From positions 1-64,000 of the forward strand of contig NZ_JAGGOY010000070.1 of NCBI RefSeq assembly GCF_018614095.1: DNA of 64,000 nucleotides, written 5' to 3'. This DNA is from Streptomyces sp. ISL-87 (GTDB lineage Bacteria; Actinomycetota; Actinomycetes; Streptomycetales; Streptomycetaceae). The notes under the pieces were generated by a model that was given only the letters and a program-made list of their open reading frames with translations, did no database searches and was not told where the DNA came from. The position numbers and the translations under genes were made by a program. This document shows positions 32,338-40,466 of this stretch, piece after piece. Position 1 is the stretch's first letter, and every line of letters starts with the position of its first letter.

Positions 32338-32528
32338 TCAAAATCCGTTCCATGCGCAAGCAGCTGAGCTTCCTCTTTACCTATGGCACCGGCCGGTCCG
32401 GTCGCCATGGGTCCTCGTGATGCTCGCTTGAGCCACTGACTTCCCAGAGCGCCCCGGTCCGACAGGACCGGGGCGCTCTGGCGTTCTCCGGACCTGTGGG
32501 CCCCCACCCGACAGGAGACAGACCGACC
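32338..32528. other. gap upstream of the chorismate mutase gene
   Basis: Together with the TnpB relic this is a 392-base gene-free stretch between the DUF7848-like gene and the chorismate mutase start. Beyond the relic it holds the hairpin at 32444-32481 and a short leader. No other coding sequence is credible. Confidence 0.5.
32444..32481 (+). terminator. strong hairpin before the chorismate mutase gene
   Basis: A perfect 17-bp stem (arms 32444-32460 and 32465-32481, loop GACA) ends 47 bases before the chorismate mutase start. It is probably the terminator of the upstream small genes; an attenuator role in front of a shikimate-pathway gene cannot be excluded. Confidence 0.8.
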
Positions 32529-32792
32529 ATGAACACGATCACCACTACCCCCGAGCAGCTGATCGCCGACTCCCGCGAGCGCATCGACTCCATCGACGAC
32601 CGGATCATCGGCCTGATCCAGGAGCGGATGGCCGTCTCCACGGTCATCCAGGAGGCCCGGATCGGATCGGGCGGCCGCCGGGTGCACTTGTCCCGCGAGA
32701 TGGAGGTGCTCTCGCATTGGAGCGATGCTCTCGGAAAGCCCGGCACCGCCGTCGCGATGACCCTGCTGGAGCTGTGCCGCGGCCGCGTGTGA
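32529..32792 (+). CDS. chorismate mutase (AroQ class)
   Basis: An 87-residue all-helical chorismate mutase, which rearranges chorismate to prephenate for phenylalanine and tyrosine synthesis. AroQ residues are visible: R in DSRERIDSIDDRIIGLI, the LIQERM helix, a Lys/Arg position at RIGSGGRRVHLSREMEV and a C-terminal helix. The ATG at 32529 has GGAGA upstream. It is a monofunctional cytoplasmic enzyme with no signal peptide. It stands alone. Confidence 0.92.
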   Translation: MNTITTTPEQLIADSRERIDSIDDRIIGLIQERMAVSTVIQEARIGSGGRRVHLSREMEVLSHWSDALGKPGTAVAMTLLELCRGRV

Positions 32793-33142
32793 CGCCCCCG
32801 CCGTTCGGCCGTTCGTCACTCGTCCGGACCGTGACCGGCCCCGGAGCCGCTTCGTTGAAGCGGATGTCCGCGCCAGCCAGGCGCGGTCCGCAACACCAGG
32901 CGTGGCTCCGCTGGAGCGATGAGACGCACGCCCCGCGGGCATGCGTCGTGGGACCTCGCTCCTTCGCGTGACCGGACGGCAGGGGACAGCAGCCCGGTCA
33001 CCCCATAAGGACGGCCGGCCCAGGGGACGCCCCGGGCCGGCCGTTCTCACGTTCCTGTGCCGCTACGTCGTGACGCGCGGCTGCTTCGTGACGCGCGGCT
33101 GCTTCGTGACGCGCGGCTACGTCGTCACAAGCGGCTACGTCG
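32793..33142. other. 350-base gene-free stretch
   Basis: Between the convergent chorismate mutase and LAxTG genes I see no coding sequence or tRNA. It contains a terminator hairpin at 33011-33044 and part of an 18-bp tandem array that runs into the end of the LAxTG gene. Confidence 0.55.
33011..33044. terminator. bidirectional terminator between convergent genes
   Basis: Arms ACGGCCGGCCC (33011-33021) and GGGCCGGCCGT (33034-33044) form a perfect 11-bp stem, and the loop can form a short inner stem (GGGG with CCCC). It can stop both converging transcripts. Confidence 0.75.
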
Positions 33143-33151
33143 TCACGCGCG
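33062..33151 (-). repeat. 18-bp tandem repeats over the LAxTG gene stop
   Basis: Five contiguous 18-bp units (33062, 33080, 33098, 33116, 33134) of the type GCTACGTCGTGACGCGCG. The unit is six codons long, and the units nearest the gene repeat its TGA stop in frame. The stop of the LAxTG gene is at 33143-33145, within the last unit. Confidence 0.88.
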
Positions 33152-34804
33152 ACCGGTGGTCCGGCGGCGGAACACCACGAACAGCAGACCGCCGGCGGCG
33201 ACGAGCACGGCCGCGCCGAGGGCGACCGGGCCGGCGGAGCTGCCGGTCGAGGCCAGGCCGCCGTTGGGCTTGGCGCCCGTGCCGGTGCTCGCGCTGGGGC
33301 TGGGGCTGACGGTGCTGCTCGGCTTGGCCGACGGGGTCACGGAAGCGCTCGGCGACGGGGTGCCGGTGGGGCCCGCGGTCGGCGTGGGGCCGCTGGCGTT
33401 GATCACGAAGGCGGCCTTGTTGTTGGCGTGGTTCGGGTCCCAGCTCTGCGGCTCGTTGCCCTCCGGCGTCCAGCCGCCCACCGCGATGGAGCCCTTGGCG
33501 TCCGGCACGGCCTTCTCGATCTTCAGCTCGAACGGGTAGGAGACCTTCTCCGTCTCGCCCACGATGTATCCGGTCGAGCAGAAGTAGCGCGGGGCGCCCA
33601 GGCTCTTCTCGCGGTACTTGCCGTCGGCCTCGACGGCCTGGCACGCGTCCGGGACCTTGGTGACCGTCGCGCCCTGCGGGATCACGATGTCGACGCTGGC
33701 GACCGCCTCACCGGAGCGCAGGTAGGCGACCCAGGCCGGGCCCTTGTTCTCGAATCCGAAGTCGGCCTTCACCGTCTCGCCGGCCTTGCCCTTGAGGGAC
33801 ACGGCTCCGGCCACGAGGTCGGCGGTGTTCTTCACCGCGAAGTCGAACTCGTGGTAGTTGTTCCACGGGTCGAGGTCCACGGAGCGGCGCAGGCCGGAGG
33901 TCTTGGCGGCCGCCCGCTGCTTGAGGGCCAGCTTCTTGCCGGTGCTGGTCTTGGCGAGCTGCTGCGCGCGCTTCGGCTGGTCGCCGGCCGCGTACACCGC
34001 GTAGGTCAGGCCGTCGATGAAGGCGTGCGGGGTGGCCTTGAGGGTCAGCGGGCCGTCCACCTCGTAAACCGTGTCGGGCGCGAACTCCCCGTCGAGGAGA
34101 CACACCGTGACGCCCCAGCCCGCGTTCCACGGCTGCTTGGGGTCGACGTCCTGGCTGAAGGAGCAGTTGTCGTACTTCTCGACGAGCTCGATGCCGTGCG
34201 TGGTGTTGATCTCCAGCGCCACGCCGTTGACGGACTCGGTGCCCTTGTTGGCGAAGACGATCGGCAGGTTCTGCCCCTCGCCCGGCTTCACGTCCGCCTT
34301 GAGCCCGGCCTCCTCCAGCACGAGGTCGGGGCCGCCGACCTTGACCTTGGTGGTGGCGGACTTGAAGGTGGCGCCGTCCGCCTTGCCGGTCACCGTCAGG
34401 TCGGCGCTCGCGCCGAGCTTGCTGTCCTTGGCGGCGCTGAGCTCCAGGGCCACCAGCCGGCTCTCGTGCGTCCAGAGGGACCCCCGCGTGCACGTCACGG
34501 AAGCGGCGGACTGCGTGCAGCCGTGGCTCTGGTCCTTGTCGAGCGCGACGTCGGCGACGCCCTTGAAAGCGCTCAGGTCGATCGTGAACGTGGTCCGCTT
34601 GTCGAACACCTCGCCCGTGGTGTTGTCGATCCGGAACTCGACGGTGGTCTTCTGCGCCTCGCCGCCCTGAGCGGGGTACGGACGCAGGCCGACCTCGGTC
34701 GGACCACTGAGGGTGAAGACGGGCCCCGCGGCGTGCGCGGGGGTGGTGGCCAGACCCACGGCCACGAGGCCACAAGCGGCCAGCATGGAGATGCGCTTTC
34801 TCAT
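33143..34804 (-). CDS. secreted cell-wall protein with LAxTG sortase signal
   Basis: A 553-residue exported protein. A signal peptide (MRKRISMLAACGLVAVGLAT, cut near AHA) is followed by several beta-rich Ig-like or DUF11-type domains (GPTEVGLRPYPAQGG, DLVLEEAGLKADVKPGEGQN, AGETVKADFGFENKGP) with a few Cys that may form disulfides. Near the C-terminus comes a Pro/Ser/Thr stalk of PSPSAS repeats, then LASTGSS, a hydrophobic helix and FRRRTTGRA. LAxTG followed by membrane anchor and Arg-rich tail is the class E sortase signal of actinobacteria, so the protein is probably attached to peptidoglycan. Ligand or role is unknown. The ATG at 34804 precedes the signal; a longer frame is a shadow. Confidence 0.9.
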   Translation of the reverse strand: MRKRISMLAACGLVAVGLATTPAHAAGPVFTLSGPTEVGLRPYPAQGGEAQKTTVEFRIDNTTGEVFDKRTTFTIDLSAFKGVADVALDKDQSHGCTQSAASVTCTRGSLWTHESRLVALELSAAKDSKLGASADLTVTGKADGATFKSATTKVKVGGPDLVLEEAGLKADVKPGEGQNLPIVFANKGTESVNGVALEINTTHGIELVEKYDNCSFSQDVDPKQPWNAGWGVTVCLLDGEFAPDTVYEVDGPLTLKATPHAFIDGLTYAVYAAGDQPKRAQQLAKTSTGKKLALKQRAAAKTSGLRRSVDLDPWNNYHEFDFAVKNTADLVAGAVSLKGKAGETVKADFGFENKGPAWVAYLRSGEAVASVDIVIPQGATVTKVPDACQAVEADGKYREKSLGAPRYFCSTGYIVGETEKVSYPFELKIEKAVPDAKGSIAVGGWTPEGNEPQSWDPNHANNKAAFVINASGPTPTAGPTGTPSPSASVTPSAKPSSTVSPSPSASTGTGAKPNGGLASTGSSAGPVALGAAVLVAAGGLLFVVFRRRTTGRA

Positions 34805-34925
34805 GCACCCGTTGACCGTCGAACGCGCGTCGCAGTTGCACAGTTCCCTGTGTGACGGACACCACAGCACCGGCCGGCTGGTTCCGGTACAACCTTCCAG
34901 CCTGACCGCCTGTCACACCAGTACC

Positions 34926-34968
34926 GCGGCGGGTACCGCGCTCGGAGGGGGAGCGCGGTACCCGCCGC
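34926..34968 (-). terminator. terminator downstream of the GMC oxidoreductase
   Basis: A perfect 18-bp stem (34926-34943 and 34951-34968, 7-base loop) lies 25 bases past the GMC stop and before the LAxTG gene, which points the same way. It separates the two transcripts. Confidence 0.82.
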
Positions 34969-34993
34969 TGTCACATCACCGGTGACAGCGCGG

Positions 34994-36805
34994 TCAGCTC
35001 TGGGATTCCGGTTTGCGCGGAGGAAGCTCCGGAATCGCCAGGAACGGCAGCCGCAGCGCGCCGAACGCCTCCTTCGGGACCGCCGGAGTGGCCGGTTCCA
35101 CCGCTGCGAGGCGGGCGTAGGCCTCGCCCTGCTCCGGCCGCGGGTCCTGTTCGCCCTTGTTCGGCCAGTACGACATGGCCCGCTCCGCCTGCGCCGTGAT
35201 CGTCAGCGACGGGTTCACGCCGAGGTTCGCGGAGACCGCCGAACCGTCGACCACCGAGATGCCCGGGTGCCCGTAGAGCCGGTGGTACGGGTCCACCACG
35301 CCTTCCTGCGGGGTGGCGCCGATCGGGCAGCCGCCGAGGAAGTGCGCGGTCAGCGGGGTGCCCATCAGCTCGCCGACGTTGCTGCCGGGGAAGCCGTTGA
35401 TCTCCTCGGCCAGCAGGGTCGCCGCCCGGGTGGCCTCCTGGATCTGCACCGGGTTGGGGGCTCCGTGGCCCTGGCGGGCGGTGAGCAGGCCTTTGCCGAT
35501 GCCGCCGGGCTTGCGGTAGGTCGTCAGGGAGTTGTCCAGCGACTGCATGACCAGGCCGATGATGGTCCGCTCCGACCAGCGCCGGTTGGAGAGCGAACGC
35601 GCCAGCTGCACGGGGTGCCTGGCGGTGCGGGCGAACCAGGCCCGGACCCGGTGCTTGGCGTACGGCACCTGGAGGATGGTCATGAACCCCATGGCGTTGG
35701 AGCCCTTGCCGTAGCGGACGGGCTCGATGTGGGTGTCGGCGTTGGGGTGCACGGACGAAGTGATCGCCACGCCCTTGGTGAAGTCGGCCCGGCTGCCCAT
35801 GCCGTGCCGCTTGCGGTAGCGGCGGTCGTCGGTCTGGGCGCCGACCAGGCCCTCCGAGTTGGTGCGGGTCAGGTCCCCGAGCCGGTCCGAGACGCGCGGC
35901 AGCTCGCCGCGGTCCTTCATGGTGTGCAGCAGGGTCTGCGTGCCGTACGTGCCCGCCGCGACGACCACGTACCGGGCGCGCAGCACCTTGGCCCGGCCGC
36001 TGCGGCGGTGGTCGGTGGGGACGGTGCGGACGCGGTAGCCGCCGTCGGGGTGCTCGGCGAGGGCGGTGACGGTGGTCATCGGGTGGATCACGGCGCCGGC
36101 GCGCTCGGCGAGGTGCAGGTAGTTCTCGTTGAGGGTGTTCTTCGCGCCGTGCCGGCAGCCCGTCATGCACTCGCCGCACTCGGTGCAGGCCCTGCGGGCG
36201 GGTCCGGCCCCGCCGAAGTAGGGGTCGGCGACCTCCTCGCCGGCCCGGACCCTGGCCCGGCCCGCGCCTTCCTCACCGTCCCTACCGTCCTCACCGTCAC
36301 CGAAGAAGACGCCGACCGGGGCCATGTGGAAGGAGTCCGCGACGCCCATCTTCTCGGCGGCGGCCTTGAGGTGGACGTCGGACGGGGTCATCGTCGGGTT
36401 GAGGCGTACGCCCAGCATCCGCTTGGCCTGGTCGTAGTACGGGGCGAGTTCCTCGCGCCAGTCGGTGATGGACGACCACTGCCGGTCCTCGAAGAAGGCG
36501 GCGGGCGGCACGTAGAGGGTGTTGGCGTAGTTCAGCGAGCCGCCGCCCACGCCGGCGCCCGCGAGCACCATCACATTGCCGAGCAGGTGGATCCGCTGGA
36601 TCCCGTACAGCCCGAGGGCCGGGGCCCACAGGTAGTTCCGCAGGTCCCAGCTGTTGCGGGGCAGGCTCTCGCGGGTGAAGCGGCGCCCTGCCTCCAGGAC
36701 GCCGACCCGGTAGCCCTTCTCGGTGAGCCGCAGTGCCGAGACCGACCCTCCGAAGCCCGATCCGATGACGATGACGTCGTAGTCGTAATCGCGGTCGTAC
36801 GACAC
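34994..36805 (-). CDS. GMC-family FAD oxidoreductase (cholesterol oxidase-like)
   Basis: A 603-residue flavoprotein of the GMC family. The FAD-binding GSGFGGSVSALRLTEKG is at residues 16-32, followed by GGGSLNYANTLYVPP. A four-Cys cluster, CTECGECMTGC, near residue 215 is unlike classic cholesterol oxidase but typical of the ferredoxin-like insertion in this subfamily. The C-terminal NPSLTITAQAERAM and GSAVSANLGVNPS fit the FAD-binding end of the family. No signal peptide or Arg-Arg motif is evident. It is coded just before (26 bases from) an aldehyde dehydrogenase on the same strand, so the pair may form an oxidation pathway. Substrate unknown, possibly sterol or alcohol. Confidence 0.9.
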   Translation of the reverse strand: MSYDRDYDYDVIVIGSGFGGSVSALRLTEKGYRVGVLEAGRRFTRESLPRNSWDLRNYLWAPALGLYGIQRIHLLGNVMVLAGAGVGGGSLNYANTLYVPPAAFFEDRQWSSITDWREELAPYYDQAKRMLGVRLNPTMTPSDVHLKAAAEKMGVADSFHMAPVGVFFGDGEDGRDGEEGAGRARVRAGEEVADPYFGGAGPARRACTECGECMTGCRHGAKNTLNENYLHLAERAGAVIHPMTTVTALAEHPDGGYRVRTVPTDHRRSGRAKVLRARYVVVAAGTYGTQTLLHTMKDRGELPRVSDRLGDLTRTNSEGLVGAQTDDRRYRKRHGMGSRADFTKGVAITSSVHPNADTHIEPVRYGKGSNAMGFMTILQVPYAKHRVRAWFARTARHPVQLARSLSNRRWSERTIIGLVMQSLDNSLTTYRKPGGIGKGLLTARQGHGAPNPVQIQEATRAATLLAEEINGFPGSNVGELMGTPLTAHFLGGCPIGATPQEGVVDPYHRLYGHPGISVVDGSAVSANLGVNPSLTITAQAERAMSYWPNKGEQDPRPEQGEAYARLAAVEPATPAVPKEAFGALRLPFLAIPELPPRKPESQS

Positions 36806-36830
36806 TGCTGTGCCTCCCGGGCGTTCGTGC

Positions 36831-38462
36831 CTAGCGGAGTCGGAGGGCCTTCATGACCTTGAGGCTGCGGGTCATGAACGCCGCGTACTTCTCGTCGTCC
36901 ATGCCCAGCGAGGGCGCCATCGGGAGCAGCCGCTGGTGGGCGACGGTCTGGGCCTCGGTGTACTTGAGGATGCCCTCGGAGCCGTGGCGGCGGCCGAGGC
37001 CGGAGTCCTTCATGCCGCCCATGGGTGCCTGGGCGCTGCCGTAGGCGGGGGCGTAGCCCTCGTTGATGTTGACGGTGCCGGTGCGCAGGCGGGCGGCGAC
37101 GGCGTGGCCGCGGCGGGCGTCCTTGGTCCACACGCTGGAGTTGAGGCCGTAGGCGGTGGCGTTGGCCTGCTCGACGGCCTCGTCCTCGTCGGTGAAGCGG
37201 TAGATGGACACGACGGGGCCGAAGGTCTCCTCGCCGCAGACCGCCATCGGCGAGTCGACGCCGTCGAGGATGGTCGGCTCGTAGAAGAGCGGGCCGATGT
37301 CGGGGCGGGCCACGCCGCCCGCGACGAGTGTGGCGCCCTTGGCGACGGCCTCGTCGACGTGCCGCTGTACGGTCTCCAGCTGGCGCTCGCCCACCAGCGA
37401 GCCCATGTCCGCGCCGTACGCGAGGGAGTTGCCGAGCCGCATGGCCTTCGTCCGGGCGGCGAAGCGCTCGATGAACGCGTCGGCGATCGAGGAGTGGACG
37501 TACAGCCGCTCGATGGAGATGCAGAGCTGGCCGGCGGAGGAGAAGCAGGCGCGGACGGCGCCCGCGGCGGCCTTCTCGATGTCGGCGTCGTGCAGCACGA
37601 GCATGGCGTTCTTGCCGCCGAGTTCGAGGGTGACCCCGACCAGGCGTGCGGCGGCGCCCTGGGCGACCTCGCGGCCGGTACGGGTGGAGCCGGTGAAGGA
37701 GACGTAGTCGGCGTGCCGGACCACCTCGGGGCCGACGACGGGGCCCTCGCCGAGCACGATCTGGAACACCTCGGCGGGCAGCCCGGCCTCGATCAGCAGG
37801 TCACGGGCCCACAGGGCGGTGAGCGCGGTCTCGGTGTCGGGCTTCATGACGACGGCGTTGCCGGCCACGAAGGCCGGCAGGGCGTCGCCGACGGACAGCT
37901 CCAGCGGGTAGTTCCAGGGGGCGATCTGGCCGACGACCCCGCGCGGCTGGCGCAGCTCGGTGACCTTGGTGAGGGTCGGCATGGCGCCGGTGTGGCCCTT
38001 GGGGCGCAGGTACGAGGGGGCTTTCCTGCCGTAGTGGCGGGCGGCGACGGCGACGGCCTGGACCTCTTCGTGGGCGTGCAGCCGGGCCTTGCCGGTCTCC
38101 AGCTGTATGAGGTCGAGGACCTCGGCCTGGCGGTCGAGCACCAGGTCGTGGAAGCGGAGCAGGACCGCGGCCCGCCGGCGTGCGGGCAGGGCGGCCCAGG
38201 CGGGCTGGGCGGCGCGGGCCTTCTCGAAGGCGGTGGCGACGTCCTCGGGGGTGGCCTCGGGGAGGTCCGCCAGCTTGGCCCCGGTGAACGGGGTGTGGTT
38301 GGCGGTGCGGCCGGAGCCGATCACTCCGCGGGTCAGCCGGGTGACCAGCCCGGGGGTCACCACGTCGGCGGCGGTACGCGCGCCGGCCGGGGCGGAGGCG
38401 ACCGGGTTGGTGGGTTCCGGTGCGGAGCGGAGGGGGGCGGCCGGGGCCTGCGAGTCCGTCAT
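36831..38462 (-). CDS. succinate-semialdehyde dehydrogenase (NADP+)-type aldehyde dehydrogenase
   Basis: A 543-residue aldehyde dehydrogenase. NAD(P) binding is at SFTGSTRTGREVAQG, the general base Glu is in LELGGKNAML and the catalytic Cys in SAGQLCISIERLYVHSS. The central motifs match GabD2-type SSADH of actinobacteria, which oxidises succinic semialdehyde to succinate from GABA breakdown. The start at 38462 (MTDSQAP) gives a ~45-residue N-terminal extension before the conserved core; the frame continues open upstream but is not credible. It is 26 bases before the GMC oxidoreductase, so an operon is likely. Confidence 0.92.
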   Translation of the reverse strand: MTDSQAPAAPLRSAPEPTNPVASAPAGARTAADVVTPGLVTRLTRGVIGSGRTANHTPFTGAKLADLPEATPEDVATAFEKARAAQPAWAALPARRRAAVLLRFHDLVLDRQAEVLDLIQLETGKARLHAHEEVQAVAVAARHYGRKAPSYLRPKGHTGAMPTLTKVTELRQPRGVVGQIAPWNYPLELSVGDALPAFVAGNAVVMKPDTETALTALWARDLLIEAGLPAEVFQIVLGEGPVVGPEVVRHADYVSFTGSTRTGREVAQGAAARLVGVTLELGGKNAMLVLHDADIEKAAAGAVRACFSSAGQLCISIERLYVHSSIADAFIERFAARTKAMRLGNSLAYGADMGSLVGERQLETVQRHVDEAVAKGATLVAGGVARPDIGPLFYEPTILDGVDSPMAVCGEETFGPVVSIYRFTDEDEAVEQANATAYGLNSSVWTKDARRGHAVAARLRTGTVNINEGYAPAYGSAQAPMGGMKDSGLGRRHGSEGILKYTEAQTVAHQRLLPMAPSLGMDDEKYAAFMTRSLKVMKALRLR

Positions 38463-38718
38463 GGCGGTGAGCGTATTCCGCTCGGAGGCCTTTGGGTACC
38501 CGTGGGTAACCGGATTTTGCCATTTCCGCCAGCGATCGCTGGCAGGATCGGCCGGGAAGGGCGGGAATGGCCTGATCAACCGGGTTGGGCGAGCGGCGCG
38601 GGTTGGTCCAGCCGACTTGAGCAGACCGCGCCGGCGGTCCAGGCGGCTTGGGCGGACCACGTGGGCCGGCGGTCCAGCCGGCTTGGGCAGAGCGCGCCGG
38701 CGGGCGGTCTAGGCAGGT
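38463..38718. other. gene-free stretch with tandem repeats
   Basis: This 256-base gap lies between the co-directional first kinase and SSADH and holds the SSADH promoter side. Between about 38610 and 38726 it contains imperfect repeats of GGCGGTCCAGGCGGCTTGGG type. The 10-bp unit GTCTAGGCAG is duplicated at 38707-38716 and 38717-38726, which duplicates the kinase TAG stop. Confidence 0.6.
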
Positions 38719-40341
38719 CTAGGCAGGCGGCTGCCAGCCGCTGAGTACGGTGTCGAACTGGGCGCGGGTGGTGTCCCAGTCGGCGGTCGGGCCCGACATG
38801 TACACCGCGTACTCGGCGCCGTCCACGGCCACGTACATCTGCTCGATGGCCCGCCGCGGGCCCGCGAAGTTCACCTTCTCCGTCCAGGTGAACTCCCACA
38901 GCGCGGCGCGGGTGCTGTCCTCGAAGGTGTTCTGGTGAAGCGACTTGCGCGTGTACTCCGGCAGCCGGGGCTTCACCTCCTTCTCCAGGCTGGTCAGGTG
39001 GCTCAGCGGGTTGTCGTAGTCCGGGGTCTTGTCGATGGCGACCCGGATGCGGTGCTTCCCGTTGTCCGGGGTGTAGTCGATCTGGTTGCCGTCCATCTGG
39101 CGCTTCCAGCCGTCCGGGACGAACAGCGTGAAGCCCGCCGGGTCGGTGACCTCGGTCCAGCCGGCCGGCGGGCCGGCGGCCTCGTCGTCCTGCTCGCCGT
39201 CAGGGGCGCTCGCGTTCTTGTCGGAGCTGCCGCCCTTCTCGCCGTCCGCGTCCGCGGTGTACTTCAGCACCCCGAAGACACCACCGCCGCCGAGCAGCGC
39301 GGCCACCAGGGCGACGACGGCCGCCCGCTTGATACGGCCCGGGGCGGGGTTCGCGGGCGCCTGCGCGGGCTGTTCGGGGAGGGCGGCGGTCCGCACCTGA
39401 TCGGGCGCGGCCGCCGGGGCGGGGGTGCGGGCGGGCTCGGGCTCCTGCGCGGAGACCAGTTCCTCCGACGTCACCGCACGCGTGGGCACGTACGCCTGCG
39501 CCGCCCTGGGCGCCCGGCCCTCCATCGCCTCCAGCAGCATCCGCTCGGTCTCCTGGGCCGACGGGCGCTCCGCCGGATCCTTGCGCAGCAGGGCGGTGAT
39601 GACCGCGCCCAGCGCCCCGGACTGGCGCAGGGGCGGCGGCTCGTCGTTGACCACGGCCTGGAGGCTGGAGATGGGAGACGTACGCCGGAAGGGCGAGCGG
39701 GCCTCGACGGCCGTGTACAGGGTGGCGCCCAGCGACCACAGGTCGGAGGCCGTGCCCGGGGTGCCGCCGGTGACGCGCTCCGGGGCCAGGTAGTCGATGG
39801 AGCCGACGATCTCGCCGGTGCGCGTGATGGAGGAGTCGCCCTCGATCGCGGCGATCCCGAAGTCCGTGAGCAGCACCCGCCCGTCCTTGGCGAGCAGTAC
39901 GTTGCCCGGCTTCACGTCCCGGTGCAGTACGCCTACGGCGTGCGCGGCGCGCAGTGCGCCCAGCACGTGCAGCCCGATCCGGGCCGCCTCGCGGGGCTCG
40001 ATCCGGCCGGCGGCCTTGGCCGCGTCCGCGAGGGAGGGACCGTCGATGTACTCCATCACGATCCAAGGCCGGTCGTCGTGCTCCAGCACGTCGTGGACGG
40101 TGACGACCGCGGGGTGCTGGATCCGGGCGGCGGCCCGGGCCTCCTTCTGGGTGCGGGCGTGCAGCACGTCCCGGTCGGCCTGGGCGACGTACAGACCCGC
40201 CGTCAGTTCCTTGACCGCGACGGTCCTGTGCAGCAATTCGTCATGCGCGCGCCACACCTTGCCCATGCCGCCGCTGCCGATGGGCTCGACGAGCCTGTAC
40301 CGGCTCGCGAGCACCGCGCCCGCGCCTGTCTGCTGTTCCAC
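38719..40341 (-). CDS. membrane Ser/Thr protein kinase (active-type)
   Basis: A 540-residue Hanks-type kinase with all active-site residues. The Gly-rich loop IGSGGMGKVW is at 21-30, Lys44 is in VAVKEL, HRDVKPGN at 140-147, DFG at 160-162, and a possible activation-loop Thr in SSITRTGEIVGSIDYLAPER. One membrane helix (339-360) leads to a ~180-residue extracellular domain (GWTEVTDPAGFTLFVPDGWK). It is the first of three kinase-family genes in a row with the same layout. The extracellular domain matches the domains of the other two at GW...V..P.GF.....P.GW-type spacing. It probably signals envelope or metabolite state. Confidence 0.95.
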   Translation of the reverse strand: MEQQTGAGAVLASRYRLVEPIGSGGMGKVWRAHDELLHRTVAVKELTAGLYVAQADRDVLHARTQKEARAAARIQHPAVVTVHDVLEHDDRPWIVMEYIDGPSLADAAKAAGRIEPREAARIGLHVLGALRAAHAVGVLHRDVKPGNVLLAKDGRVLLTDFGIAAIEGDSSITRTGEIVGSIDYLAPERVTGGTPGTASDLWSLGATLYTAVEARSPFRRTSPISSLQAVVNDEPPPLRQSGALGAVITALLRKDPAERPSAQETERMLLEAMEGRAPRAAQAYVPTRAVTSEELVSAQEPEPARTPAPAAAPDQVRTAALPEQPAQAPANPAPGRIKRAAVVALVAALLGGGGVFGVLKYTADADGEKGGSSDKNASAPDGEQDDEAAGPPAGWTEVTDPAGFTLFVPDGWKRQMDGNQIDYTPDNGKHRIRVAIDKTPDYDNPLSHLTSLEKEVKPRLPEYTRKSLHQNTFEDSTRAALWEFTWTEKVNFAGPRRAIEQMYVAVDGAEYAVYMSGPTADWDTTRAQFDTVLSGWQPPA

Positions 40342-40466
40342 GATTCCCCGCCGCTCTGTGCACTTCCCGCCAGATTACGGAGCCTGCGGGCGTCGCCGGC
40401 ACCGTGCGGGGTCGGTGAGACCGCACTGTGACGCAATTGCCGTACTGACCGCCCGTCAGGCCCTGT

